DNA from: Piromyces finnis
Taxonomy: Eukaryota > Neocallimastigomycota > Neocallimastigomycetes > Neocallimastigales > Neocallimastigaceae
Length of the DNA stretch: 64,000 nucleotides
Reading direction: 5' to 3'
Assembly (NCBI GenBank): GCA_002104945.1
Contig: MCFH01000068.1
Span: forward strand, 124,001-188,000
This document shows positions 44,997 through 56,569 of this stretch, in pieces; within the stretch, counting starts at the first letter, position 1; each line of letters begins with the position of its first letter. Under the pieces are notes generated by a model. That model searched no databases. It was not told where the DNA came from and saw only the letters and a list, made by a program, of their open reading frames with translations. A program made the translations under genes and the position numbers.

Positions 44997-45165
44997 GCTC
45001 AGTACCATGAGCTTAGTCCTAATAATTTTCCCTTAAAGACTAACCAAGCATCCATTGCGCAATACTTGGATTTAATTCTTTCTACTCTCTCAGTACCATG
45101 AGCATGAGTAGACCCCCTTGAGAAACTCCATTTATTAAATAAATGAAGGCACGTTACCAAGGGGG
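44997..45165 (-). ncRNA. Structured LINE 5' leader domain, LINE B copy 2
   Basis: Same hairpin set as 26236-26367, plus the outer CCCTTG/CAAGGG arms with CATTTATT/AATAAATG inside. The final hairpin GCTCA-TGGTAC-TGAGC is at 45012-44997. Confidence 0.55.
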
Positions 45166-45480
45166 TCAGTATTTTACTACCGAATAAAACAATTTAAAGT
45201 TTAATATTATGTTATAAAAGTTGTAAAAGCAACTACTATCTAAAGTAAGTTGAAGGTGTAAGAGAGATATGATATAACAACTAACACTCAAATTATCTAC
45301 TCTATGTGCCCAGTACCATAAGTTTAGTCCTTATAATATTTCACAATAAAGACTAACCAAGCATCCATTGCGCAATGTTTGGATTTATTTTTTCTACTCG
45401 CTCAGTACCATGAGCATGAGTAGAGCCCCTTGAGAAACTTTATTTATTAAATAAATGAAGGCACGTTCCCAAGAGGGATT
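45166..45480 (-). repeat. LINE A leader fragment
   Basis: Matches 50510-50770 with its hairpin domain (45307-45475), ending at AATACTGA where LINE B starts. The second hairpin has the LINE A variant ACTTATGGTACTGGGC. Confidence 0.8.
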
Positions 45481-46014
45481 TGTAGCTTCATAAGCTAAAA
45501 TATAATTTATTATAAAGAACTACTTATTTATCACTAAATATCTGTATTTAAGGGAGAGATAGTGAAAATATGAAATTTAAAATTCAAAAAAACAATATTT
45601 ATTTATATGTAAACACTACGAATAATTAAAACATTAAATAGAAACTAGGGCGTAAATACATAGAAAGAATGAAAATTCAAATGGAAAATAAGATTCAATA
45701 CACGGAAAGAACAAAATTTAAAATACAAATTAAAAATACTCTTAAATATTATAATTATAAGTAAATCAATACAAATACATAAAAATCACCTAAAAATAAA
45801 ATATTAAAATTCAATACATATAAACTAAATGAATTTAACATTATTAAATATTATATAAAAAAAATACTAACAATTTTATAATTATTTATTGGTTATTTTT
45901 TTATATAAATTTTATATTTTAATCCTTTATTTATTACTTTTTTGTATTATTAATATTAATAGATTTATAAAATAAGCCGTAAATTTTTATAATTTACTAA
46001 AATAAAATAAAATT
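45481..46014. other. AT-rich intergenic, nothing recognised
   Basis: A/T-rich sequence 3' of the TTL-like gene with no repeat or frame that I can assign. Confidence 0.6.
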
Positions 46015-49000
46015 TCAATATAAATTATTATTAATAGTATCCCAAAGATATTTATTAATAGGTGATATTTCTTTGAAATATTTTTTATATATTTCTATAT
46101 TACTTTTTAATGGAAATATTCTTTTAAATCCACCTAATGGTCTTGTAAACTCACATATACTTTGTTGAATTGCTTCTTCAATATAGTTTTTAAATTTTTT
46201 TTCACCTTCTAAAGCTTTTCCATCAATATGAGAATAAGGTACAATTCCTATAATATTAAATAAGTCTACTAATGTTTGTCTTAACATTTTCTTTCGATCT
46301 AAAGTTAATGATTCTTCTGCTAAAGTTGGATTTATATTTATTTCAATTAACCATGGTTTAAAATTTTCATCAATCATTATATCCACACCATATAAATCAT
46401 AAATATTATTAGACTTAAGTTTCATACTATTTTCTTTTTTTATCTCTAAATGATTCATGGTAATTATTGATTTTATAATAATATCATTAACCTTCTTTTC
46501 AATTTCCGAAAAATTTAGTTTATATTCTTTTTTTAAATATTTTTTAATTTTTTCAAATGATACAACCGATTCTTTTACTTTAAAATTATTTTTATTTTTT
46601 TTATTAAGATATAAGTTAGTTACATGTTTAAATATGTTATCCAATTGGTCTAAATCAATATCATATTTTTCTGATGATACCTTAGCCCATCCGTTTGAAT
46701 GTACATATATTTTTAATGGATTATGCCCAGTAACTAAAACATGAAATCTTAAATCAAACTTCTTTCCATTTATTAATAATGGATTTGAAATATATTTAGT
46801 TACTATTTCATTCTTTCTTACATCATTAACACTCTTTAGAAATCTTATTTTATTACCCAATGATGAATTTCTTGGCTTTATTAACCATAAATTATTTTTT
46901 GATATTTTATAATTTTTAAAATACCTCTTAAATTCTTCAATGGTTTCTTGTGTATAAGTTTTAGGTAAATAATTAAAATCTTCAGAAAATTGTTTTTTAA
47001 AAATTTCATAATTTTTATATAACAGATGTTTTCTAGTAATTTCATGAAACATAAGCATATGATTATACTTTTGATATTTATTTATCGTTAGAGGAATAAC
47101 TGAATTTTTACGTGTTGCTCTCCAATTCAAATTTACATTATTTTCTTCAAACAAACTTATTATTCCATTTTCACTTAATGTAGATCTTAAACTTTTGAGA
47201 TTAGGATGTTTTCCTCCAACAAAATATTTTTTATCATTAATTATAAACTCTTCCACTCTATCATTTATATTACTTTTAAGTAATGACGGATATTTAAAAA
47301 ATATTGTTCTTTGATTAACTTTACATTTAGATGACGGTAATAACATTAATAATTTCTGTGATGTTACATTAGTATACTGAGGTATTTTTTCTAATATATT
47401 TTTTTTTTTCTCACTTTTCTCTAAAATACCATTAATTTTTTTTTTTTCAATTTTTTTCTTTTCTTTGTTTTCATTACCTAAGTTTATTGATTTTATAACA
47501 TCAATGGATTTTACATTAACAGTTGAATTATTTACAATTTTTTTTTTTTTTTTTCCATTTTCTTTATTTATTCTATTCCAAAGTACTTTATTATTTTCAG
47601 AATAACTTTCAAAAAACTTCTTATAATAATTAATATTTTCTTTTAGTGGAAAAATTACTTCAAATCCTCCTAAAGGTCTTGTTAATTCACATATAGATTG
47701 ATCAATAATTTCTTCTATTGAATTTTCATATATACATTTTCCCTCTAATGCATGACCATTAACATGTGAAAATGGGACCATACCAATTATATTAAACATA
47801 TCATGCACAATTTGATATTTTATATTTGTTCTATGAGATTTATATTTACTTACATTTAAATCAGGACCATGATTTACTTCAAGTAACCAAACTTTAAATT
47901 TATCATCAATTATCACATCTACACCTAAAATTTTAAATAAATTATTTGAGGATAATTTACTATTATTATTTTTTTTTAATTGAATATTATTCATTGATAT
48001 AAGAGTTTTTATACATATGTCTTTTATTTGATCCCATATTTTATTAAAATTTGTATTATATTTTTCTTCAATTAATTTCTTTAATTCTGAAATAGATTTC
48101 ACAAAATCATTATATTTATATCCTTTTTTGTTGTTTTTATTAATTGAAGTATTTGTTAAATGTTTATAAGTATTATCTAAATCTTTAATATTTAAATCAA
48201 ATTCGTCCGTTGATAATCTACATAATCCCTCTTTAAAAAGATAAATTTTAAGAGGATCATGTCCAGTTACTAATAAATATAACCTTATATCAAATTTTCT
48301 ATTATCAATTAATAAAGGATTTGATATATACTTCATAACAATATCGTTTTTTTTAATATTTTCTACGTTTTTTAAAAAATGAATACCTCTTCCTCTTGAT
48401 AATAATTTTGGTTTAATTAACCATAAATTATTTTCAGATAATGTATAATTCTCAAACTCTTTTTCAAATTCATTAGTATTTATTTTAACATATGTTTTTG
48501 GCATATATGTAAAATCATTTGAAAATTTTTTATTCATTTTTTCGTAGTTAATATATAAATTGTCTTTTCTTGTTATTTCATAATGTCGTAATATAGTATT
48601 TTGTCTTTGATAATAATTTAAATTATATGTTTTTTTTTTTTGTATTGAATTATTCAATGTCCAGATTAAATTTGCATTTTCCATATGATGTAATCTTATT
48701 ATATTATTATTACTAAGTGTATTACTTATACTTGGCATAGTGTAGTTAATTTTACCAAAATATTGTTCGAAAGCCCCAACAAAATATTCTCTATTTTGAA
48801 TTGTTAATTCAGTTATATTAAAATTTTTAATATTTTGTTCTAAATCTGATGGATATCGAAAAAAAATAGTTCGTTGATGACATTTACACTGTTCAGCAGG
48901 AGATACCATTAATATTTTTTGTGAATTAATATTTAAAAATTCAGGAAATTTTTCAATAATATCTATATTTTCATTTCTTTTTTATTATTATTTAATATAT

Positions 49001-49102
49001 TTAAAATAAATATTAGTAAATAAAAAAATTTTTATCCTTACATCACTATATTTTAATGTTATTATTATCATTTATAAAATTACTAAAGAAGAAAAATAAT
49101 TA

Positions 49103-49138
<36 letters not shown>

Positions 49139-49531
49139 CTCGCATTAATTAATTTTTAATTTATATAAATAAACTTTTATTAAATAATTTTAATATTTAA
49201 ATATTTAATTTTTTTTATAAATTTAAATTTTTTAATTTTTAATTTTTATACTATTTAGAAAATATTACTTATTTAACTCTATACTTCCATTATATGAATT
49301 ATTTGGACTTTTACTTTCCCTATTTATTTAAAAAATAAAAACAATTACTATTATAATATAGTTATTTTAAACTTATTAATTATTAATATTTACTTTATAA
49401 AAAATAATACTACTTTACTTTATTTTATTTTTATTATCTTCATTATATTCCAATATATCGCATAATACTCCAGATCCTAATATTAATAATATAACTACAA
49501 TAGTATATATATTTAGTTTATTTAATTTCAT
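46015..49531 (-). CDS. Tandem tubulin-tyrosine-ligase-like protein, probable signal peptide exon
   Basis: Main exon 48976-46015; the first ATG in it is at 48909 (964 codons). Two TTL domains: residues 1-450 and 515-964, joined by a Lys-rich linker. Domain 1 has LWLIKP (162-167), SRGRGI (171-176), FDIRLYLLVTG (206-216), HLTNTSINK (250-258) and WLLEVN (341-346). Domain 2 has LWLIKP (674-679), SSLGNKI in place of SRGxGI, FDLRFHVLVTG (718-728) and WLIEIN (853-858). Both keep the E-x-N metal motif; TTLLs ligate amino acids (Tyr, Glu, Gly) to proteins, mainly tubulin. Upstream of the ATG the frame still reads like the start of domain 2, so the gene begins earlier: an exon at 49531-49419 (MKLNKLNIYTIVVILLILG) splices in phase (GTAAAG donor, AAAAAAG acceptor, 442-nt intron) and would give a secreted protein. 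Confidence 0.7.
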
Positions 49532-50509
49532 AATTGTTATAAAATAAGCTTTTTAAAACTTAATATAAATTTTAAATTAAATAAAAATATATTATTATAT
49601 AATATATATATATATATAAAATAATCTAATCTTATTTTAAAATTTTCCATTTTTTTAATTATCTATTCATTTTATTAAACTTTTTAAATTCAATTTAATC
49701 TAAATTGAATTTAAAATTAATAAATAATTTTATCTAATCAATATTCTAATTTTATTTTAAAAAAAATTATTAATATTGAACCTGTTTTTATAAATTATTA
49801 TAATTATATTCACGAAAAAAAAAAAAAAAGACAACTTTTATAAATTTACTTGTTTTTTTATATATTATAATAATATATTGACTTATTTATTATTATATTT
49901 TTATTTTTTGTAAAGTTGGAAAATTATAATAATAAAATTATATTAACAATTAAGTTAGAATTATGACTATTTGAATTAAAAAAAATTATTATATAATGGT
50001 TAATTATTTTACATTTTTTAGCAAAAAATAATATAAAAATTATTTAATATATTATCTATCATTAATTAATAATTATTTATTATAATCATATAATTAAAAT
50101 TATTTTAAAAATAATTTTTAATAACTAAATTAATGCTCATAATTTTTTTTAGCAGTTGGAAGGATAGCAATTTATAAATATTTTAGTATTTATATGAGCT
50201 TTATATTAAAGCAGGATTGAAAACAATGTATTTTGAAGTTCATAGAATATTTTTTTATGTCTTGTTTTGTGTTTTTATTTTTAAGTATTTTACTATGTGC
50301 TTTATATATTGTATATTAAACATATAAATTGCTATATTTAATCTATAATACATATTTATTTATATTATTTAAATTTTTTTATTTAAAAATTAATAATAAT
50401 CATTCATTATGTTTAATCCTCTTTTGAGGTCGCCATGGAAAGCAGCGAATGAGGATCGTCTTTTCTGAAGCATGGTAGGAAAAGACAATAAACCCTGGTC
50501 TTCATCTAT
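49532..50509. other. AT-rich intergenic, promoter side of the TTL-like gene
   Basis: A/T low complexity with poly(A), TA dinucleotide and long T runs. No gene or shared repeat was recognised. The LINE A leader begins near 50510. Confidence 0.6.
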
Positions 50510-50517
50510 TTGATGAT

Positions 50518-50660
50518 TCTCAAGGGGCTCTACTCATGCTCATGGTACTGAGCGAGTAGAAAAAATAAATCCAAACATTGCGCAATGGATGCTTGGTTAG
50601 TCTTTATTGGGAAATATTATAAGGACTAAACTTATGGTACTGGGCACATAGAGTAGATAA
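50518..50660 (+). ncRNA. Structured LINE 5' leader domain, LINE A form
   Basis: First hairpin CTACTC...GAGTAG with inner GCTCA/TGAGC all paired; palindrome near ATTGCGCAAT; TTAGTC/GACTAA; second hairpin CTTA-TGGTAC-TGGG (50631-50644), where two changes turn C-G and U-A pairs into U-G wobbles and keep the stem. Confidence 0.55.
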
Positions 50661-51484
50661 TTTGAGTGTTAGTTGTTATATCATATCTCTCTTACACCTT
50701 CAACTTACTTTAGATAGTAGTTGCTTTTACAACTTTTATAACATAATATTAAACTTAAAATTGTTTTATTCGGTAGTATTAAATACTGATTTTGAATATT
50801 TTTTTTGATTTCATTTTTATTTTTTAGCTTTCATAGAAAAATTGTTATCCCAATTTATTACTTATTCTCTTTGTTCTTTTATTCCTTTCTAATCTTTATA
50901 TGTTGATTAGTCAGATAGTTTTGTTTTTTCAGTTAGTTTTTTATTCCTTACATTTATTTTTGAGTTTCGCCGTGGGGTGCGGCTTTAATTACTATAATCA
51001 TATTTAATCTTTTATTTTTTTTTTTTTCTATTTTTATTATTTTCGAGGGGCGCGGCTTTTTTTTTTCTTTATGATTTTTTATGATTCTAGTAATATCTTT
51101 TTTATTTTTATTTTCTGAAACTCTAGATTTTCCAAGGAATCTCTTTTCTACTAACATTCTTTTGTATTCTTTTTCTCTCTCTTCTATATATATATTTTTT
51201 TATATTTTATATTATATGTATATTTGTATAATTTTATTAGGTTTATTATGGACTCTTATGGTAGGTATTAACTCCTTTTTTTAACATTTTTATTATCAAA
51301 GCTTCAATCCTAGAAAATCCAGTATTCTATTCTTATATTATAAATACTACTCTTATTTCATTTTTATCTTTTAAAAAAAAATTTATTATGTTTACCCAAA
51401 AATTTTCAATTTTTTTCCATTATTTTTTGATATAACATCTTTTCGCTCTTATTATCTCTCTACCTTACAACATAAATAACCTAA

Positions 51485-53158
51485 ATGAATGTTCAAATCC
51501 AACAATCAGAATCAACACAATACAATAATCATCCAATAAATTATACAAATCTTATAAATATAAAGAGCTTTCAAAATACAGTTATAATACAGAAGTCCAA
51601 AGTGATAGATATTCAAAATTTATTTACCCGTTTAAAGTCTTCAGTAGAGTTAGAACTAAGTTTGTCAACAACTTAGCCACTTTTCCAGATATAAAATTTA
51701 AAATATTGTTTGACAAATAATCCACTAGCTATATAATATATCCGTCTTTACTATTATTATTTATATTTTACTATATATTTTATTTTATTATCATATTTAT
51801 ATCAATATATCAATACTTCAATTTATTAATATCTATTGGCATAATAAGTTCTTTCAAAATGAACAATACCAATTGTACTGTACCTACCTTACGACGTGGT
51901 CTTCGTTTCTTCGAATCTAACTCCCAATCTCTAGTAAAATATCTTGGAAATTCATTGATAAGCTCAAAAACAATAGATCATACAAAAACAAACGATCTAT
52001 CAAATCTACTACTGGTCCACTCTCTGACGATTTCTATTTTAGTCACTTAAGCTCTAATGCTTCCTTTTTCAACTTATGTACTTGTTGGAACATCAATGGT
52101 TGGAACCCTGAGAAAAAGGACGGTGTTTTATACTTCATCTCTGTTTTCAAACCTGTATGTGTCTGTCTTCAAGAAGTAGGTAATAGCCAATTCCTCTGTG
52201 GTAATGCAATTTCCTCCCCATGCCTACCAAACTATAAACCAGTACACAGACGTGCTAATCCTAAAGTTCCAGGTATGAGAGGACTTTACATTGGTGTTCA
52301 TAACTCTTGTTCCTTTACTCCTGAACCTCTTCTTTATAAGTACATCATTTCAGTTACAATACTGTAATTTTGGAACCAGAGATGTACCATCGGTAATATT
52401 TACTTCCCGCAAACTAGATGGCCGGATGCTAGATTAATTGCCTTTGATGAACTTGATAAGTGGTTAACAACGCATAACAAATTCAATCACCCAGCTATCC
52501 TTGTTGGGGACTTTAATATGTCAGTTATTAAAATCAAATCTTATATATCACAACACTTCCCGGATTGGACTATGGCAAAATTAACTGGTAATAATTTCAC
52601 TTGGGAAAAAGGTTCTAAATCTTCATGCATTGATCATATTATATACAACAAAGCTATGACAGAACACATAAACAAATCTTCAGTTTGCGAAGTTTTTCAC
52701 GATGTTTCTGATCACACACCGATCCTTGTGTCTTGTAAAAAAGACTCTTTTGATGGTTTCAAAAAGCCTAAGAAGACCTTTAAATGGTCAAGTCATATCT
52801 GTAACACAAAGTGTTCTGACATTCTTACTAGTAATCGCTTTGCTGTTCTAGCTTCCGAGCTTGAAGCTAATTGCGATAACCTTTCGGCTGACAATATGTT
52901 TCAAATTTTTTAGATACCTCCAAAACTATAGGTAAAGAAATAAAAGCCATTGTGCCTGCAGATTTAAAAGGTCCAGCATTCCATTGCCCTCAATACATCA
53001 AAAACCTATCACATGAAAAACACTTGGCTTACAAAAATATTAAGCCCCTTTCAGATTGTGCTGACATGGAAAATTATCTTAACCAGTTCTCCATATACCA
53101 AAATTTATGTAATACCATCAAAAAGGTTAAGAGTAAATTCAGATCCAATCTCTATTAA
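51485..53158 (+). pseudogene. LINE A frame: endonuclease and RT linker (broken)
   Basis: Possible N-terminal piece MNVQIQQSESTQ at 51485. Endonuclease from about 52072 with CWNINGWN, LQEVGN, VGDFNMS (near 52504), SCIDHIIYN and SDHTPIL; TAA after VTIL near 52366 and TAG after MFQIF at 52911 break it. The segment 52952-53158 (MPADLKGPAFHCPQ) is the linker that precedes RT in the copy at 7076-9939. Confidence 0.82.
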
Positions 53159-53168
53159 GCTAATATTG

Positions 53169-53832
53169 TGTTTACTTGATGATATTTAACTATACCAGTT
53201 TATTTTATTTACTATTTGATTGGGTAAATGAAATAAATTTTCTATTTAATTAATAACAATTACTATATGGTTATGAATAATTTAATAATTAATAATGTAA
53301 AGAACTAGCATTCAATATTTTATTCAATGAATTATATTATAATTAAGAAATAATTAATATTATAAATATTATAAACAATATTTATTTTTAATAATTAGTA
53401 ATAAGTCTTTAGTTTTAGTATTTTAAAATATAATATGAATATAATCATGTATTGAAAAGTTATTTTATTATTAAATATATAATTACAAATAGTATAAATA
53501 GTTTAGAATAGTTTATGAAATTAAAATTTTAGTAAAGATTATTAATAATAATAATAATAATAATTAACAATAATAATTAATAACAATAATTAATATTTAA
53601 TAATAAGTATTGCTATTAAATAATCTCACTATTATATTCTTTATTAATATTTTATTTAAATAAAATAGAAAAGAAATTATTTTAACCATAATATATAATT
53701 TCACTATTCGTTTATAAAACAATTAAGATTATTTTAATAAAACTTTTTTTCTAACCTAGTTATCTTTTAACCTTTTATTTAATTTAATTTAATATTTTAA
53801 TATTAAATTATAAATTTAGTAAAACTTTTACA
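53169..53832 (+). repeat. LTR of family C, copy 1 (5' LTR of a gag-bearing element)
   Basis: Ends TAGTAAAACTTTTACA at 53832. The 5' boundary is either TGTTTAC at 53169, where LINE A is cut, or TGTAAAG at 53296; 53169-53290 also resembles part of repeat D. TATAAATA at 53493-53500 is followed 39 bp later (first base to first base) by GTAAAGATTAT, the complement of the primer-binding site. Confidence 0.75.
53493..53500 (+). promoter_or_regulatory. TATA box of family C LTR
   Basis: TATAAATA, conserved in the second copy at 36500-36507 with similar spacing (38-39 bp) to GTAAAGATTAT. Predicted Pol II promoter of the element. Confidence 0.55.
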
Positions 53833-53843
53833 ATAATCTTTAC
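53833..53843 (+). other. Primer-binding site of family C element, self-priming type
   Basis: ATAATCTTTAC immediately after the LTR is the exact reverse complement of GTAAAGATTAT at 53532-53542 in the LTR (11 of 11). Same logic as in gypsy 1 and gypsy 2. Confidence 0.7.
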
Positions 53844-53896
53844 CGCGTTTTTACCAAAACTACCTTAGGAAAAAACTTAATTTAAAAATTTAAAAA

Positions 53897-54640
53897 ATGA
53901 CTCAACCAACACCTAAACCAGTTCAACAATTTCTAAAGCCTCAAGATTTAGAAGAATTTAAGAAAAATCTTTGTGGTGAACTAGATAAGTATATTACTCA
54001 ACAATTGGACAAAAATACCACCTCCTTATTAGAACGTATGGATGCCATGTTAAAGGAACTCAAGAGTCGTGCTACTTATACTGAAACTGAAGAATTTTCT
54101 ACTGATTATGATGAAGATCATGATGTTATAGTGCGCAACAGAACTTATCCTATCAAACAAGTAACAGATCCAGGATTCTTTACTGGTGATACTACTCAGA
54201 CTAAATTATTCTGCGAACTCTGCCAAGCTACCTTTAAAACTCCACCTAACAATCAGCTCTCCGAAGAAGTAAAAATTAACTTTGTTGTTAGATTACGTGA
54301 TTCTGCCAGAACTTAGTACCATATTAAATACAAAGATGGAATTGCTTCTATGACTATGAACGAACTATTAAGTGAGTTAAACCAAGCCTTTTCAAATGTT
54401 ACCAGTACTAAATTAGCCATGATTCAATTAATAGAATTAAGACAAGCTTATGGAAAAGTGAATGATTATATTAACAAATTTAGAGATTTAAGTCGTTGCT
54501 TAGAAATAGATGACACTAGTCTTTCACTATTATTTTTAAATGGATTACATCCAAAATATAAGAATGAAATTAAGAAAGCTGATATTTTACCAAACACTTT
54601 AAGTGAAATGGTTACAAAGTTTGAAGTCTCTAGAAAATGA
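53897..54640 (+). pseudogene. Gag of family C element (one nonsense codon, pol missing)
   Basis: ATG at 53897 lies 64 nt after the LTR. The first 139 codons are followed by TAG (54314-54316) where a Trp is expected, then the frame continues to TGA at 54638. Content fits a retrotransposon Gag capsid region: PGFFTGDTTQTKLFCELC, KINFVVRLRDSART, then LIELRQAYGKVNDYINKFRDL and LFLNGLHPKYKNEI. No zinc knuckle, protease or RT follows; the element is truncated. It is unlike the Gag of gypsy 1 and 2, so it is a separate lineage. Confidence 0.8.
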
Positions 54641-54938
54641 AAATAGGACGCGAGATTCAGAAGTTATCACTAGTTTCGTATAGTGCATTTTCTTCTCAAG
54701 GGTTAATTTATTGAAAATTAAATTTTTGTGATCCTTAACCCTTTTCAATATTAAATTTTTCCAAGTGATCTTTTTAATTATTTTTAAAAGTGTTTTATAC
54801 TTTTTGAAATATAAATTTGATTCTTAAATTGTTTATTTGAATATTTAATTTATTTTTTAATCGTCTTCTATTCTTGACACATTATTTTAAATACGTATTA
54901 ATACAGTATTTTACAAGAAATATTTCTTACAGTATCGT
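54641..54938. other. AT-rich stretch after the gag remnant
   Basis: No pol sequence. The segment 54882-54925 (TTTTAAATACGTATTAAT) resembles 6240-6290 and belongs to the repeat-D neighbourhood. Confidence 0.5.
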
Positions 54939-56083
54939 TGTAAAATGTTTTTTTTATAATATTAGTTAATAAGTTATTAATTAGTCAATTAAGTTAGTTA
55001 TTACCTCTCTATACGAGTTAATAACTAAATAAAGTTTTATAAAAAATAATAAAAGAAAGAAAACAAATATTATAACACTAAAATAAATATAAGCACTTAT
55101 ATAAATATTTTATGAAATAATTTCTACTTAAATAATTATGTCTTAATTATATCTTTTATTTATTTATTATAATTATAATACATTAATTATTATTATAGCT
55201 ATTAATTTACTTTAATACTAACGCTAAAGTATTTAACGTTAGTTTAAACTATACTATTTAACTATATTAGTTTATTTTCTTTACCACTTGATTAAGTAAA
55301 GCAAATAAACTTCCTATTTAATTAATAACCATTAATATATGGTTATGCACATATCTGGCCAATAAATGGTGACCAGAATATATGGTTTGTCAAAATCACA
55401 ATTCATGAAATTTGACATTTCATGAAATTTCATAATTTTGAATTATTAGTTAAATTAATTAAAATATTAATTTAATAATATTTTACTAATAATAGTTTAT
55501 TTAATATAAATATTAATTGGAAAGCTATTTATTATCCGGAGATAAATAGAGTGTAACAATTAATTAATATTAAACAAACCAATTAGTAAAATAAGATTCA
55601 TTTAAATAATTATTAATATTATTTTTAACAACTTATTAATATCGATATTTAAAGAAAATTATATTATTTTTACTATTATATTTTATTAATATTTATATTT
55701 ATATTATTATACATGTATAACTTAAATTATATTATTATTATACTTTATTAATATCAACATTATATTAAAAATGAAGTATAAATAAGTTGAACAAAGAACA
55801 ACTTTAAGAAGTTCTTTGTGAGATTATTATACTCATTTTTATATAGTAAATTCAATATTTAAAATTAATAATTATCATTTACTTATATTATTAAATTAAA
55901 TAAAATATTTCTTAAAAAACTATATTTATTACTCTTTTATTTATAAAAATTTATTATTTACTATATAATTAAGCCTATCCTAACCTAGTAGACTTAATTA
56001 TAATTCTAAATCCACTCTAACTCTTGACATGGTTTCAATTGAAATATTTGTGGGCAAACTTATGGCCACAAATATTTCTTACA
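54939..56083 (+). repeat. LTR-like repeat D, copy with nested insertion
   Basis: From TGTAAAATG at 54939 to TTCTTACA at 56083. Outer parts (54950-55387 and 56030-56083) match 6283-6800 in inverse orientation. A 642-bp LTR (55388-56029) sits between two TGGTT copies. Confidence 0.65.
55388..56029 (+). repeat. 642-bp solo LTR nested in repeat D
   Basis: Starts TGTCAA and ends TTGACA, flanked by TGGTT on both sides (55383-55387, 56030-56034). The related copy at 6283-6800 reads straight through the target. A TATAAATA box lies near 55776. No coding sequence. Confidence 0.85.
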
Positions 56084-56508
56084 AAAATAGAAATAACTAA
56101 ATTGTCTTAGTGGTTAGTAGCTAAGACTTTGAGTCTTAATGACACTAGTTCGAGACCTCATAGATATTATTTTAAAAAATTATAATTTTATTTTATTTTA
56201 TTTTTAAATTTTATTTTATATGAAGATTATTGATTGGTTAAGAATTTTAAGTTGAAAAAATTTTATAAATTATTTTAAAAAATTTTTAGTATAAATACGA
56301 GTGAATTTTCCCAAATATTTTAAAGAATCGAGATTTTATTAATAAATAATTATATTATTAAACACTAACTTATTAAGTTAAATTCTATGTGTTTTTAATG
56401 ATATTTTTATAAATTAATAATTTACAGAATATTTTAAAGTGTTAATATTACTAAGTTATTTAGTAAATATTATAATTTGTTTTATTGTTAAAGACACATT
56501 TCTTTACA
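56079..56508 (+). repeat. Solo LTR of the gypsy 2 family
   Basis: Aligns along its length with the reverse complement of 56570-56978: tRNA-like head (56104-56160), TATAAATACGAGTG, ATCGAGATTTTATT start region and TTTACA end. Diverged by about a quarter, hence older. Left edge ambiguous by a few bases; no target-site duplication seen. It truncates the older gypsy 3 integrase at 56509. Confidence 0.75.
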
Positions 56509-56569
56509 CTCTATCGGATAAGATTTCCAAAGGAAGACCATGAAGCCTGAAGATATTGTTTATAAAGGC
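56509..56569 (-). pseudogene. Gypsy 3 integrase fragment, left of gypsy 2
   Basis: Minus strand reads AFINNIFRLHGLPLEILSDR, the region around the second catalytic Asp of the integrase. It is the direct continuation of the frame that ends at 62689 on the other side of gypsy 2. Confidence 0.85.

Larger units (their letters stand above)
39617..45165 (-). mobile_element. LINE B copy 2, inverted and near-identical to copy 1
   Basis: Both frames give the same proteins as copy 1, including the TAG stop. Poly-T 39617-39635 is its poly(A) tail. Its leader is longer than in copy 1 and abuts a LINE A leader fragment (45166-45480). It forms one arm of a 5.5-kb inverted repeat with 26237-31755. Confidence 0.92.
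50510..53168 (+). mobile_element. LINE A copy 3 (5' half)
   Basis: Carries the complete LINE A leader (hairpin domain 50518-50660, then 50700-51480), the endonuclease region and the start of the RT linker. It is cut at 53168 by an LTR, and the RT half is not found downstream. It is the only copy showing the LINE A endonuclease. Confidence 0.87.

Noticed and set aside
26237-45121. A single inverted segmental duplication explaining both LINE B copies
   Set aside because: Flanks differ, copy 1 has its own target-site duplication, and the 5' ends have different lengths; two insertions fit better.
49080-49140. TA dinucleotide run as an origin or terminator
   Set aside because: Simple (TA)n microsatellite, lying within the proposed TTL intron; no further evidence.
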